A DNA stretch of 64,000 nucleotides from Rhodoplanes serenus (GCA_009720755.1 WNKV01000004.1:272042-336041); one strand, 5' to 3'; positions 30,991 to 40,221 are shown, numbered from the stretch's first letter. Numbers and translations are program-made. The notes: generated from the letters alone by a model not told the origin.

Positions 30991-31006
30991 GCGTAACATG
31001 TTACGC
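30991..31006. promoter_or_regulatory. 16-bp palindrome upstream of mazE-like gene, candidate operator
   Basis: GCGTAACATGTTACGC is a perfect 16-base palindrome ending 18 bases before the antitoxin ATG. MazE-type antitoxins usually repress their own operon through palindromes in this position, so this is a candidate autoregulatory site (inference). Confidence 0.55.
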
Positions 31007-31023
31007 CGTCTGGGGAGCCGCCC

Positions 31024-31260
31024 ATGCCCGCCCGCCCGAAGAAGCCGCCGCCGAAGAGCCCGCGCCAGCGGATGCAGGCGCGGCGCGAGCGGTTGCGTGC
31101 GGAAGGTCTCCGGCCCGTCCAGCGCTGGGTCCCGGACCTGCGTGATCCGAAGGTGCGTGACGAAATCCACCGCGAGGCGGCGCTCCTATCGCAGCATCCC
31201 GACAACGCCTCCGTGGACGACTGGCTCGATGCCGTCGTGGATTGGAGCGAATGGACGTGA
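31024..31260 (+). CDS. MazE-like antitoxin (DUF3018 type)
   Basis: Protein of 78 aa with a proline- and arginine-rich N-terminus (PARPKKPPPKSPRQRMQARRERLRAEGLRPVQRWVPDLRDPKVRDEIHREAALL) and an acidic C-terminal tail (DDWLDAVVDWSEW). This pattern, with GLRPVQxWVPD and a W-rich acidic end, is the DUF3018 MazE-like family found directly upstream of MazF toxins. A GGGGAG ribosome site precedes ATG 31024. It overlaps the toxin gene by 10 bases. Confidence 0.85.
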   Translation: MPARPKKPPPKSPRQRMQARRERLRAEGLRPVQRWVPDLRDPKVRDEIHREAALLSQHPDNASVDDWLDAVVDWSEWT

Positions 31261-31586
31261 AGCGCGGCGACGTGGTGCTGATCGTCGCGCAGGGCGATCT
31301 CGGAAAGCCACGCCCGGCCGTCGTCGTTCAGAGTGACGACCTCGGTGACGAGACCACGACGGTGCTGGTCTGTCCGATGTCGTCCGATGTTCGGGATAGT
31401 CCTCGCCTGCGACCCGTGATCGAGGCGACCGTCGCCAACGGCTTGCGCGTCACGTCCCAGATCATGACCGATAAGGTCGCCCCGGTCCGCCGCGATCGAA
31501 TTCGCCGCGCCCTCGGGGCGCTCGACCCCGCGGCCATCGAGCGGCTGGATCGAGCCCTGATGGTCGTGCTCGGCCTGGCCGGCTGA
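31251..31586 (+). CDS. MazF/PemK family endoribonuclease toxin
   Basis: Toxin of 111 aa. KRGDVVLIVAQGDLGKPRPAVVVQSDDL holds the conserved RGDV start and the KPRPAVVVQ strand, TVLVCPMSSDVRDSPRLRPVIEA follows, then SQIMTDKVAPVRRDRI with the usual VDKI-type motif. MazF enzymes cut mRNA at short sequence-specific sites. TTG 31242 is also in frame, but ATG 31251 (MDVKRGDVV) fits the family and overlaps the antitoxin gene by 10 bases. Confidence 0.9.
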   Translation: MDVKRGDVVLIVAQGDLGKPRPAVVVQSDDLGDETTTVLVCPMSSDVRDSPRLRPVIEATVANGLRVTSQIMTDKVAPVRRDRIRRALGALDPAAIERLDRALMVVLGLAG

Positions 31587-31695
31587 GCTCAAAACACCGG
31601 GCGCTTCGCGCTCGCGATGTGACAAACGCCGACGACCCCGATGCCCCCGGGCGTCGCGGCGCTCGGCCCGTGTGACGATGCCGGTCTACTCCGCC

Positions 31696-31971
31696 CTACT
31701 CCGCTGCCGCGATCGGCCGCAGCAAGCCGGCCGCCTGCATCTCGTCGTGGAGGGCGATCGGGTCCCAGTCGTAGCCGTTCGGCCAGGTCAGCGCCCCGTC
31801 GTGGATGATCACGCGGGCGAAGTAAGCCGGGTCTTTCAGCGGCTCCGCCATCGGGCCGGTCTTCTGCCGCACGAAGGAGAAGTCGCGAACCCCGATCGTT
31901 CCATCGGCGAACGCGAGTTCGAGTCGATAGTCGCCGAGCCGGCGTAGCCCGATGACGTCAATCATCCTCAA
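31696..31971 (-). CDS. DUF2442 domain protein
   Basis: Protein of 91 aa: DVIGLRRLGDYRLELAFADGTIGVRDFSFV ... LKDPAYFARVIIHDGALTWPNGYDWDPIALHDEM. The terminal block (F..V.ID.G.I.WPNG.DL.P..L) is the DUF2442 signature. Usually paired with a DUF4160 gene, as here with an ATGA overlap at 31968-31971. The pair behaves like a toxin-antitoxin or small accessory module in genome comparisons; function unproved. Convergent with mazF. Confidence 0.85.
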   Translation of the reverse strand: MRMIDVIGLRRLGDYRLELAFADGTIGVRDFSFVRQKTGPMAEPLKDPAYFARVIIHDGALTWPNGYDWDPIALHDEMQAAGLLRPIAAAE

Positions 31972-32225
31972 GACCTCCGATGAACTCCAACGGGGCCTCC
32001 TCCCGGGCCGCCTGCCAGTTTTCGCATGAGCGCGTCACGACGCAAGGCAGTCCAATCACGCAAGATCCGTGCAACGGTCGGCGGCAGGTGGCCGTCGATG
32101 ATCGCGCCGTCGGCGATCATGACGCGCGCTCGGAAACCTTGATATCGGACATGCACGTGCGGAGGCTCGTGGTCGTTAAAGAACATCCGCACCGACAGTC
32201 CGAGAAAGTACGCGATCGTCGGCAC
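31968..32225 (-). CDS. DUF4160 domain protein
   Basis: Protein of 85 aa from GTG 32225: MPTIAYFLGLSVRMFFNDHEPPHVHVRYQGFRARVMIADGAIIDGHLPPTVARILRDWTALRR. The EPPHVHV motif early in the sequence and the C-terminal W...R..L are diagnostic for DUF4160. Upstream codons in the same frame look non-coding. It is the first gene of a pair with DUF2442. Third of three small two-gene modules between lepA and dsbA. Confidence 0.8.
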   Translation of the reverse strand: MPTIAYFLGLSVRMFFNDHEPPHVHVRYQGFRARVMIADGAIIDGHLPPTVARILRDWTALRRDALMRKLAGGPGGGPVGVHRRS

Positions 32226-32346
32226 GGGGCTCGGCTCCGGGGCGATCCAGCGATCGCACCACGGTAGCAAAACCCCGCGCCACCGACGAGCCGCCCCGCC
32301 GCGGCGCGCGACACACCGCGGCAGCCGCCGGCGGCCTACACCCGCC

Positions 32347-33006
32347 TCACTTGGCACCCTTGGCGGCGGCCGCGCGGGCGTCCTTGATGGCGCGCTTGAA
32401 GGTCGCGGCATCGAGCGCCCCGGGCACCCGGAAGTACCCGATGATGAAGGCCGGCGTGCCGCTGAATCCGAACGCGGTCGCCTGGGTGTGGTGTCGCGTC
32501 AGCGCCGCCTCGATGGCGGTGCGGTTCGTCTGGAGCTCGGCGAGCGCCTGCTCGACGTCGACGCCGACCCCGGCGAGCGTCGTGCGCACGCTCTCCTCGC
32601 TCAGCTTCTCCTTGACCCCGAGCAGCGCCTCGTGGACCTCCAGGTACTTGTTCTGCCGGCGGGACGCGAGCGCCAGCCGCGCCGCGTAGCCGGACGGGCC
32701 GCCGAAGATCGGCCAGTCCTTGTAGACGACCCGCACCTTGGGGTCGTCGCGCATCACCTGCTTCAGCTCGGCATGCACCGTCTTGCAGTAGGGGCACTGG
32801 TAGTCGAAGTACTCGACGATGGTGATGTCGCCCTTGGGGTTGCCGACCGCCGGGGCATCTGGATCGCGCAGCACCGCGTCGCGGCTGAGCACGTCGCCCT
32901 CGGTGGCGGCCGCCGCGGTCACCAGTCCGGGCAGCATCGGCGCGGCGGCGAGGCCGGCGAGTCCGGCGAGCACCAGGGTGCGGCGGGTGGTGTGATGGTT
33001 CGTCAT
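32347..33006 (-). CDS. DsbA family periplasmic thiol:disulfide oxidoreductase
   Basis: Exported protein of 219 aa. Signal sequence TTRRTLVLAGLAGLAAAPMLPGLVTAAAA (RR may direct it to Tat), then the thioredoxin-fold VEYFDYQCPYCKTVHAEL with active site C71-P-Y-C74 and the cis-Pro loop FSGTPAFIIG. The CPYC active site and GTPAFIIGYFRVPG tail match DsbA/ScsC-like enzymes. It overlaps the dsbD-like gene in an ATGA junction (33003-33006), indicating that the membrane protein upstream and this oxidoreductase form one redox unit. Confidence 0.9.
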   Translation of the reverse strand: MTNHHTTRRTLVLAGLAGLAAAPMLPGLVTAAAATEGDVLSRDAVLRDPDAPAVGNPKGDITIVEYFDYQCPYCKTVHAELKQVMRDDPKVRVVYKDWPIFGGPSGYAARLALASRRQNKYLEVHEALLGVKEKLSEESVRTTLAGVGVDVEQALAELQTNRTAIEAALTRHHTQATAFGFSGTPAFIIGYFRVPGALDAATFKRAIKDARAAAAKGAK

Positions 33007-35198
33007 CGGTCGGTCCTTTCGGCGAGGGCGGGCGTGGCGGCGCGGTCGAAGGCGGCCAGCACCGCGTCGGTGGTGAGCAGCTCGGGCAGCACGATGCCGT
33101 CGGGCGCGCCCGGCCCGAACACGGCGTTGAACGGCAGGCCGTAGCGGCCGAAGCCGCCCAGATAGGCGGCGATCACCGGGTCGGGGCGGGTCCAGTCGCC
33201 CTTGATCGGCACCACGTCGGTGCCGAGCCGCCGGCGGATCGCGGCGCTGTCGAGGATCAGCGCCTCGTTGACCTTGCAGGTGATGCACCAGGAGGCGGTG
33301 ACGTCGACCAGCACGGTGCGCCCGCTGCGCACCGCGGCCTGCACGGCCTCGGGCGCGAACGGCCGCCACTCCACCGCCTGCGGCGCGTCGGCGGCGGCCG
33401 GCGCGAGCCGCCCCCCGGTCAGCACGACGACGCCGACGAGCGCGGCCGCGAGGCTCGCGGCGGCGACCCGGGCGAGCCGGCCGCGCCACAGACCGGCCGC
33501 CAGCAGGGCGACGGTGAGCATCGCCGCCACCGTCAGGGCGGTCGCGGCGCCGGCGATCTCGGCCACCACGACGAGCAGCCAGGCCGCGGTGCCGAGCAGC
33601 GCCACCGCGGCGAACGGCCGGACCTTGTCGAGCCACGGCCCCGGCCGCGGCAGCCGGCGGGCGAGCCGCGGCACCGCCGCCAGCACAAGCTGGGGCGCCG
33701 CCATGCCGAGGCCGAGCGCCGCGAACACCGCGACGATCTCGGCCGGCCCGCGGGCGAGCGCGAAGCCGACCGCGGTGCCGACGAACGGCGCCGAGCACGG
33801 CGTCGCCAGCAGCGTCATCACGGCGCCGTTGGCGAACTGTGCGGCCGGCCCGTGGCCGCCCCCGGCCCGGCCGGCGACTCCGGCGAGGCCCATCGGCAGC
33901 CTCACCTCGAACAGGCCGAGCAGGTTGGCGGCGAACAGCGCCAGCACGATCGCCATGGCGATCAGAAAGACCGGCTGCTGGAACTGGATGCCCCAGCCGA
34001 TCTGGGCGCCGGCCGCCTTGAGGGCCGCCAGCACGCCGGCCAGCACCAGGAACGAGGCGACCACCCCGAGCGCCGAGGCGACGAGCCCACGCCGCACGGC
34101 GTGCGGCTCCGCCCCGTGGCCGGCGAGCGCCAGCAGCTTGAGCGACAGCACCGGAAACACGCAGGGCATGACGTTGAGCACCAGCCCGCCGAGCAGCGCG
34201 GCGAGCAGCATGGCGACGAGCGACGCCCCGCCGATCGACATGGGAGCCCCGGGAGCGGACGCCGAGGGCGCGGTGACGGGCGTTGAGACTGCGGCGGCTG
34301 TCGAAGCCGTCGCGGCTGTCGGGGCGGCGACGGCCGTGGGCTCCAGCACCGCTTCGACGGCGCGCGCACCGTCGACCAGCGTCAGCCGCAGCGGCCGTGT
34401 CGGGCCACCTCCGCCGAGGCCGTCGAGCGGCAGCGTCACCATCGTGACGCCGGTCTCGCCGGGACTGAACTTCGGCCGACCGGCCGCGATCGCGTCGTCG
34501 CCGTCGACGAAGGCATCGGCGGCCACGAGGGGCGGGCTCGACCGCACCTCGGCGCGCAGCCGCGGCGGATCGCGCTCCAGCGACAGCGCCCCGATCGACA
34601 GGCCCGCCACGGCGTCGCGTGCCGGCACCTTGCGGCGCCACGCGGTGATCAGCTCGGCGTCGGCCGAGGCCGCCTCGCCGGGCGGCACCACGGTGTCGAG
34701 GCGTAGATCGTTGCGGGTGCAGATGGTGGCGCAGACATACAGGGCGAGCGACAGCGACACCCGGGTCGATGCCTGCGGATCGGCGCGCCGCATCCGCACG
34801 GGGAACACCACCTCGTCCTCGTAGCCGAACGAGTCGAAGTCGGCGACCGTGATGCGGCGCGGCGCCGGCCATTCGACCGTGACGTCCGCCACATTGGCGG
34901 AGCCGCTCCAGTCGAACTCGGGCGGTGCGCCGGCATCGCCAGCCGAGCGCCAGTAGGTGTGCCAGCCGGGGCCGAGCCGGACCTGGAGGCCGAGCCAGAC
35001 GACGGACGGATCGGACGAATCGGTGCCACCGGCCACCAGGCGCGCGGTGAACTCGGGCCTGCCGAGCCCGGCAGCCGGCCCGATCCAGTCGGCGGGCGGT
35101 GGCGCGGTGGCGGGCTCGGCACCGGCCGGGCCGGCGCCACCGGCCGGAGCCAGAACGGCGAGCGCGAGCGCCGCCGCGACGACGATACGTGTGAGCAT
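33003..35198 (-). CDS. DsbD-like protein-disulfide reductase (ScsB type)
   Basis: Membrane protein of 731 aa that would pass electrons from cytoplasmic thioredoxin to periplasmic partners. Signal peptide (1-30), an N-terminal DsbD-alpha-like domain with the C pair in LYVCATICTRNDL, then eight membrane helices with the redox Cys in NVMPCVFPVLSLK and LLATPCSAPFVG, and a C-terminal thioredoxin-like domain with W-C638-I-T-C641. The large N-terminal domain resembles ScsB. ATG 35198 (MLTRIVV) starts a clean signal peptide; the frame opens further upstream. The likely client is the DsbA-like protein just downstream. Confidence 0.9.
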   Translation of the reverse strand: MLTRIVVAAALALAVLAPAGGAGPAGAEPATAPPPADWIGPAAGLGRPEFTARLVAGGTDSSDPSVVWLGLQVRLGPGWHTYWRSAGDAGAPPEFDWSGSANVADVTVEWPAPRRITVADFDSFGYEDEVVFPVRMRRADPQASTRVSLSLALYVCATICTRNDLRLDTVVPPGEAASADAELITAWRRKVPARDAVAGLSIGALSLERDPPRLRAEVRSSPPLVAADAFVDGDDAIAAGRPKFSPGETGVTMVTLPLDGLGGGGPTRPLRLTLVDGARAVEAVLEPTAVAAPTAATASTAAAVSTPVTAPSASAPGAPMSIGGASLVAMLLAALLGGLVLNVMPCVFPVLSLKLLALAGHGAEPHAVRRGLVASALGVVASFLVLAGVLAALKAAGAQIGWGIQFQQPVFLIAMAIVLALFAANLLGLFEVRLPMGLAGVAGRAGGGHGPAAQFANGAVMTLLATPCSAPFVGTAVGFALARGPAEIVAVFAALGLGMAAPQLVLAAVPRLARRLPRPGPWLDKVRPFAAVALLGTAAWLLVVVAEIAGAATALTVAAMLTVALLAAGLWRGRLARVAAASLAAALVGVVVLTGGRLAPAAADAPQAVEWRPFAPEAVQAAVRSGRTVLVDVTASWCITCKVNEALILDSAAIRRRLGTDVVPIKGDWTRPDPVIAAYLGGFGRYGLPFNAVFGPGAPDGIVLPELLTTDAVLAAFDRAATPALAERTDR

Positions 35199-35366
35199 GG
35201 GCCTTCTCGTTCGCGGTCGGGCCGCCGCACGCCTCGCGCCCGACACCGGACCTGGGCGGCCGGATGCGGACGACGGACGGCGTGCGGGCAGGCGCGGACG
35301 CGCGCTGATGTGACGACGGGGGACGATCGGAGTGGGGGCCGGGCCGGCTGCCCGGCGGCGTGCCGC

Positions 35367-35789
35367 TCACACCGCGCGGCGGGGCGGGCGCTCGATGGCG
35401 GCGGTAAGGTCCTGCGGCGTCAGCGATGCCGCACGCCACCACACCGGCCGAGTCGCCGCCGTGGGGGGCGGGACGGCGTCGACGACGGCGGCGGGAGCGA
35501 GCCAGGCGATCGCGACGCCGCAGCTCGTGGCCGGACCGGGCAGCGTGGCGCGCCGGCACGGCGTTCGGTCGGGGTCCTGGGCGGCGCCGAGCGCGGCGGG
35601 CGAGGCGGCGAGGAGGATGACGGCATCGGCCGGCGCGTGCGCCGCGGCGGCGAGCCGGGGCGGCGGCGACACCAGCGTCGCAGCGATCCCGACGACCAGC
35701 GCCAGCACCACGGCGAGGCCGCGGCGCCAGACAGCGCGGCGCGCCTGCGACCCGGAGGGCGTTCGCTCGTGTGAGAAACCGCGCGTCAT
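35367..35789 (-). CDS. Hypothetical exported protein, possibly metal-stress related
   Basis: ORF of 140 codons from ATG 35789. A basic start (SQARRAVWRRG) and hydrophobic segment LAVVLALVVGIAATLV look like a signal peptide, followed by HAPADAVILLAAS, two cysteines (CRRATLPGPATSC) and a proline-rich tail ending WWRAASLTPQDLTAAIERPPRR. I recognise no family with certainty; the layout is reminiscent of DUF2946 proteins. It is upstream of the dsbD/dsbA pair on the same strand, with 168 bases between, and divergent from the MFS gene. The long frame extending upstream is antisense noise. Confidence 0.5.
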   Translation of the reverse strand: MTRGFSHERTPSGSQARRAVWRRGLAVVLALVVGIAATLVSPPPRLAAAAHAPADAVILLAASPAALGAAQDPDRTPCRRATLPGPATSCGVAIAWLAPAAVVDAVPPPTAATRPVWWRAASLTPQDLTAAIERPPRRAV

Positions 35790-35987
35790 GCCGCCTCGGC
35801 TGCTCGGCCCGGTGGGCCGTATCCAGTCTCCTCCGTGGCCGGTCGAAGCGGCGATTCTGTGACGCCGTCGGCAGCGCCCGGCCGGCGCGGTCGCCATCGC
35901 GGTTGCGTCGGCCTCCCGCTTCGGCGTAGCTCGCGGGCGGCGCGCCCAGGACACGCGCGACGACGACCCGCGCGACGAGGACCGCCG

Positions 35988-37307
35988 ATGACCTCCGACG
36001 ACGCACTCGACCGCAAGATCGCCCTCCGGCTGATCCCGTTCATGATGGTGCTGTACCTGGTGGCGTTTCTCGACCGGGTGAACGTCTCGTTCGCGGCGCT
36101 GACCATGAACGCCGATCTCGGCTTCTCGCCCGCCGTCTACGGCTGGGGCGCCGGGATGTTCTTCCTCGGCTACTTCGTCTTCGAGATCCCCAGCAACCTG
36201 ATCCTGGAGCGGGTCGGCGCCCGCGTCTGGATCGCCCGCATCATGGTGACCTGGGGGCTCGTCTCCGCCGCCATGGCGTTCGTGCAGGGGCCGACCAGCT
36301 TCTATGTGCTGCGCTTCCTGCTCGGCGCCGCCGAGGCCGGCTTCCTGCCCGGCATGATCCTCTATCTCACCTACTGGTTCCCGCCGGCGCGGCTGTCGCG
36401 ACAAGTCGGCCTGTTCATGATGGCGGTGCCGCTGGCGAGCGCCATCGGGGCGCCGCTGTCGAGCCTGATCCTCCAGGCCGACGGATTTCTCGGGCTGAAG
36501 GGCTGGCAGTGGCTGTTCATCATCGAGGGCCTGCCGGCCTGCGGGCTCGGGCTCGCGGTGCTGGCCCTGCTGCCGGACGGGCCGGCGACCGCCCGCTGGC
36601 TGACGGACGGCGAGCGCGCCGCCGTGGCGGCCCGCCTGGCCGCCGCAAGGGCGCGGCCCGCCGGCGGCCGCGTTCACGCGGCGCTCGGCCCGGCGCTCGT
36701 GGACGGCCGGGTGTGGCTCCTCTGCGCCACCTATTTCGGCGTCGTGGTCGGGCTCTACGGGGTCGGGCTGTGGCTGCCGCAGCTCGTGCGCGCCGCCGGC
36801 TTCTCGATCGGGGCGGTCGGCCTTCTCACCGCCGTGCCCTATCTGGCCAGTGCCGCCGTGATGCTGTGGTGGGGCCGGCGCAGCGACCGCCGGGCCGAGC
36901 GGGTGTGGCATGTGGCGGTGCCGACGCTCGTCGCCGGGGTCGCGATCGCGGCCGCCGCGGCGCTGCCTGCGGGGCTGGCGTCACTCGCGGCCCTCGGCCT
37001 CGCCACCGTCGGCATCTACGCCATCCTCGGGCCGTTCTGGGGGCTGCCGCCGGTCTTCCTCACCGGCACGGCGGCGGCCGGCGGCATCGCGCTCGTCAAC
37101 GCGGTGGGCAATCTCGGCGGCTTTCTCGGGCCGTCGATCGTCGGCACCGCGATCGAGCTGACCGGCAGCCCGCGCGCCGGCTTCGCCCTGGTCGCTGTGT
37201 CGCTCGGCGTCTCGGCCGCCGCGGTCCTGGTGGTCGGCCGGCGGCTGCGGAGCACGGCCGCGCCACGTTTGTTACAGACCTCCGACCTCACAGATCGGTC
37301 AGGTTAA
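35988..37307 (+). CDS. MFS transporter, ACS (anion:cation symporter) family
   Basis: Permease of 439 aa with twelve predicted helices. LIPFMMVLYLVAFLDRVNVSFAALTMNADLGFS at the start, RFLLGAAEAGFLPGMILYLTYWFP and QWLFIIEGLPA are typical of the ACS/phthalate permease group (tartrate, glucarate and 4-hydroxyphenylacetate transporters). The substrate is not predictable from sequence, and no catabolic genes are adjacent. ATG 35988 follows GACGAGGACCGCCG. Confidence 0.88.
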   Translation: MTSDDALDRKIALRLIPFMMVLYLVAFLDRVNVSFAALTMNADLGFSPAVYGWGAGMFFLGYFVFEIPSNLILERVGARVWIARIMVTWGLVSAAMAFVQGPTSFYVLRFLLGAAEAGFLPGMILYLTYWFPPARLSRQVGLFMMAVPLASAIGAPLSSLILQADGFLGLKGWQWLFIIEGLPACGLGLAVLALLPDGPATARWLTDGERAAVAARLAAARARPAGGRVHAALGPALVDGRVWLLCATYFGVVVGLYGVGLWLPQLVRAAGFSIGAVGLLTAVPYLASAAVMLWWGRRSDRRAERVWHVAVPTLVAGVAIAAAAALPAGLASLAALGLATVGIYAILGPFWGLPPVFLTGTAAAGGIALVNAVGNLGGFLGPSIVGTAIELTGSPRAGFALVAVSLGVSAAAVLVVGRRLRSTAAPRLLQTSDLTDRSG

Positions 37308-37424
37308 CGCGAGGAGGCATCGACGATCTCGTGATCGGCCGTCGCGTAAATCCCGGCCGGCTCCTGCGTATTTGGGGACAGGTGCGGCGATGATCGCCCA
37401 TCAGGACACATCAGGAGCTTCATC

Positions 37425-37604
37425 ATGACCTTCAGCAAGATCGTCCTGTTCGCCTTCGGCCTCCTCGCGATGCTCGCCACCAGCGGCGTCGACGTCCAGG
37501 CGGCCCCTCGCAACCACACCGCCATGACGGTTCAGTCCGACCACGGCACCGTGCAGCCCGCCGACGAGGCGCTGTTCGATCGCGCCAAGGGCTCGATCTA
37601 CTGA
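37425..37604 (+). CDS. 59-aa exported microprotein
   Basis: A short ORF: ATG 37425, TGA 37602-37604, with CAGGAG eight bases before the start. The translation has a good signal peptide (MTFSKIVLFAFGLLAMLATS, cleavage probably after VQA) and a small hydrophilic remainder containing HTAMTVQSDHGTVQPADEAL. Third positions are G/C-rich as in real genes of this genome. I recognise no family. It stands alone between the MFS gene and htpG, with its own upstream spacer. Confidence 0.65.
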   Translation: MTFSKIVLFAFGLLAMLATSGVDVQAAPRNHTAMTVQSDHGTVQPADEALFDRAKGSIY

Positions 37605-37758
37605 GCTGCAATTCGGCCACCGGAGGACGCCCGACCGCATCGCCGCGGCCGTGCGTCACCCGCCGGTCGGCGGCCGGCCGGCTGGGACGGCGGGGCGGGC
37701 TGATCGGCCCGGCGCCGGTTCGCCGCCTTGCCGCCTCGAGTTCCTGCCACCCGGAGTT

Positions 37759-37786
37759 CTTGCCAGTCGGAGTTTCGCCGCTATAT
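37759..37786 (+). promoter_or_regulatory. Candidate heat-shock (RpoH) promoter of htpG
   Basis: CTTG at 37759-37762 is followed after 18 bases by CTATAT (37781-37786), close to the alphaproteobacterial sigma-32 pattern CTTG-N17/18-CYTATNT. It is about 45 bases before the htpG start. The -35 lies inside two and a half tandem 16-base units (GAGTTCYTGCCASYCG, 37738-37777). Confidence 0.5.
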
Positions 37787-37829
37787 CCGGTCGGTCCATC
37801 GATCGCATCGACCGTTTCGAGTGGCTGCC

Positions 37830-39809
37830 ATGACCGACACCGACACGCGCACTCCCGACACGACCGCTTCCGATCCGGCCGCCGGTGACACCGGCCGCGA
37901 GGCCCATGCCTTCCAGGCCGAGGTGGCCGAGCTGCTGCACCTGATGGTGCACGCCGTCTACTCGGAGACCGACGTCTTCCTGCGCGAGCTGATTTCCAAC
38001 GCCTCCGACGCCTGCGACCGGCTGCGCTACGAGGCGATCGCCCGGCCCGAGCTCATCGCCGACGACTCCGCCCTGACCATCCGCCTCCGGCCCGACACCG
38101 CCGCCGGCACCCTGACCGTGTCGGACAACGGCATCGGCATGGATCGCCAGGAGCTCATCGACAATCTCGGCACCATCGCCCGCTCCGGCACCCGCGCCTT
38201 CATCGGCAAGCTCGCCGCCGCCAAGGACGGCTCCGGGCTGATCGGCCAGTTCGGCGTCGGCTTCTACGCCGCCTTCATGGTGGCCGACCGTATCGAGGTG
38301 ACGAGCCGCCGCGCCGGCGCCGCCGAGGCGTGGGTGTGGCGCTCGACCGGCGCCCAGGGCTTCGAGATCGAGGCGGCCGACGCGGCGCGTGCCGACCGGG
38401 TCCGGCGCGGCACCGAGATCGTCCTGCACCTCAAGGACGACGCGAAGAAGTACCTCGACGCCCACGAGATCGAGCGCATCGTCCACGCCTACTCGGACCA
38501 CATCCAGTTCCCGATCATGCTGGAGGCGGACGCCGGCAAGCCCGCCGACGCGCCGAGCGACGAGGCGACCAGCGACGCGGCGCCGCGCCAGGTCAACACC
38601 GCGAGCGCGGTGTGGCAGCGCGCCAAGTCCGAGCTGAAGCCGGAGGACTACACGCAGGCGTATCGCTCGATCTGCGGCGCCTTCGACGAGCCGGCGATGA
38701 CGCTGCACTACCGCGTCGAGGGCCGCCAGTCCTACGCGGTGCTGCTGTTCGTGCCGTCGGGCTCGCTGTTCGACCTGTTCGATCCGGCCCGCAAGAGCCA
38801 CCTCAAGCTCTATGTCCGCCGCGTCTACATCACCGACGACGCCAGCCTGCTGCCGTCGTGGCTGCGCTTCGTGCGCGGCGTCGTCGATTCGGAGGACCTG
38901 CCGCTCAACATCTCGCGCGAGATGCTCCAGAACAACCCGCAGGTCGCGGCGATGCGCAAGGCGATCACCGGCCGGGTGCTGGCCGAGCTGGAGACGCTGG
39001 CCACCAAGGAGCCCGAGCGGTTCGCCACCGTGTGGGAGCAGTTCGGCGCGGTGATCAAGGAAGGGCTCTACGAGGAGCCGGAGCGGCGCGAGGCGATCCT
39101 CGGCCTCGCACGGTTCACCTCGACGGCCGGCAGCGGGCGCTCGCTCGCCCAGTATGTCGCCGACCTGCGGGAGAACCAGACCGAGATCTACTATCTGGTC
39201 GGCGAGGACATCGACCGGCTCAAGGCCAACCCGAAGCTGGAGGCGGCGCGCGCCCGCGGCATCGAGGTACTGCTGCTCACTGACCCGGTCGACGCGCTGT
39301 GGACGTCGCTGCGCCTGGATTTCCAGGGCAAGGGCTTCAAGTCGCTGAGCCAGGGCGAGGTCGACTTCAGCCTGGTGCCGCTCGTCGACACGGCGACCTC
39401 CGCGACGGACGAGAAGGCCGACGACGCGGCCGTGGACGAGGTGGCGGTGATCGCCGCCGTCAAGCTCGCCCTCGGCGACAAGGTGTCGGACGTCAAGGCG
39501 TCGCAGCGGCTCACCGACAGCGCCGCCTGCCTGGTGGCCGGCGGCTTCGGACCTGACCGCGAGCTGGAGCGGCTGCTCGCCAAGCAGAACCGCGCCTCCG
39601 GGCTCAAGCCGGTGCTGGAGCTGAACATGCGCCACGCGCTGGTCGGCGCCATCGCGCGGGAGAGCGCCGCCGGGCACGCCGACGAGGCGGCGGATCTGGC
39701 GCTGCTGCTGCTCGAGCAGGCGCAGATCCTCGACGGCGAGCTGCCCGACGATCCCGCCGCCTTCGCGCGCCGGCTGGAGCGCCTGGTGGTGCGCGGCGTG
39801 GCGCGCTGA
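37830..39809 (+). CDS. htpG: Molecular chaperone HtpG (Hsp90)
   Basis: Cytoplasmic Hsp90 of 659 aa. The ATPase domain has [64 protein letters not shown] and [19 protein letters not shown]. Middle domain: [14 protein letters not shown]; the C-terminal dimerisation domain is present, so the gene is full length. The ORF is open from 37728, but ATG 37830 ([11 protein letters not shown]) is preceded by a plausible heat-shock promoter and fits the family. Confidence 0.96.
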   Translation: MTDTDTRTPDTTASDPAAGDTGREAHAFQAEVAELLHLMVHAVYSETDVFLRELISNASDACDRLRYEAIARPELIADDSALTIRLRPDTAAGTLTVSDNGIGMDRQELIDNLGTIARSGTRAFIGKLAAAKDGSGLIGQFGVGFYAAFMVADRIEVTSRRAGAAEAWVWRSTGAQGFEIEAADAARADRVRRGTEIVLHLKDDAKKYLDAHEIERIVHAYSDHIQFPIMLEADAGKPADAPSDEATSDAAPRQVNTASAVWQRAKSELKPEDYTQAYRSICGAFDEPAMTLHYRVEGRQSYAVLLFVPSGSLFDLFDPARKSHLKLYVRRVYITDDASLLPSWLRFVRGVVDSEDLPLNISREMLQNNPQVAAMRKAITGRVLAELETLATKEPERFATVWEQFGAVIKEGLYEEPERREAILGLARFTSTAGSGRSLAQYVADLRENQTEIYYLVGEDIDRLKANPKLEAARARGIEVLLLTDPVDALWTSLRLDFQGKGFKSLSQGEVDFSLVPLVDTATSATDEKADDAAVDEVAVIAAVKLALGDKVSDVKASQRLTDSAACLVAGGFGPDRELERLLAKQNRASGLKPVLELNMRHALVGAIARESAAGHADEAADLALLLLEQAQILDGELPDDPAAFARRLERLVVRGVAR

Positions 39810-39832
39810 TCGGGCGGCACGGCGCCTGCGCT

Positions 39833-40087
39833 CCCTCTCCCCGCTGGCGGGGAGAGGGTCAGGGTGAGGGGGGGCGGCGCCGACGTGAGTGCATCGGGCG
39901 CGGCGTGCTCGCAAATCCTCACGAGGCCAGCCGGGCCCGATCCCTGATCGATGCCCCTCACCCGCCGCGCCATGCGCGGCGACCTCTCCCCGCTGGCGGG
40001 GAGAGGTAAACTCCTTCGCAAGTGGGCCAGACAGATCTTGGGGCGGCACGGCGCCCGCGTTCCCTCTCCCCGCCAGCGGGGAGAGGG
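39833..40087. repeat. Three GC hairpins (CCCTCTCCCCGC family) downstream of htpG
   Basis: Near-identical palindromes CCTCTCCCCGCTGGCGGGGAGAGG occur at 39833-39858, 39983-40006 and, with CCAG in place of CTGG, 40062-40087. The first and third are followed by GGGTGAGGGG-type tails (AGGGTGAGGGG, GGGGTGAGGGG); the second is preceded by CCCCTCACCC, its reverse complement, so neighbouring units lie in opposite orientations like BIME/REP pairs. A fourth unit (40204-40440) is split by a MITE and a fifth is at 40553-40578. No gene is visible in 39810-40640. Confidence 0.8.
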
Positions 40088-40221
40088 TCGGGGTGAGGGG
40101 CGAGCCTCGGCGAAAGGGTCCTCCGGTGATCGGAGAAGGTCCCGTCGCTATGGAAGCGTCCCCTCACCCGCCGCGCTCTCGGCGCTGACGCGCCGCGCGG
40201 CGACCTCTCCCCGATGGCGGG

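Noticed and set aside
32347..36006. A 1219-codon minus-strand open frame across dsbA, dsbD and beyond
   Set aside because: Only its last 219 codons (dsbA) are coding. The rest is an out-of-frame shadow of dsbD and neighbours, open because of the high GC content.
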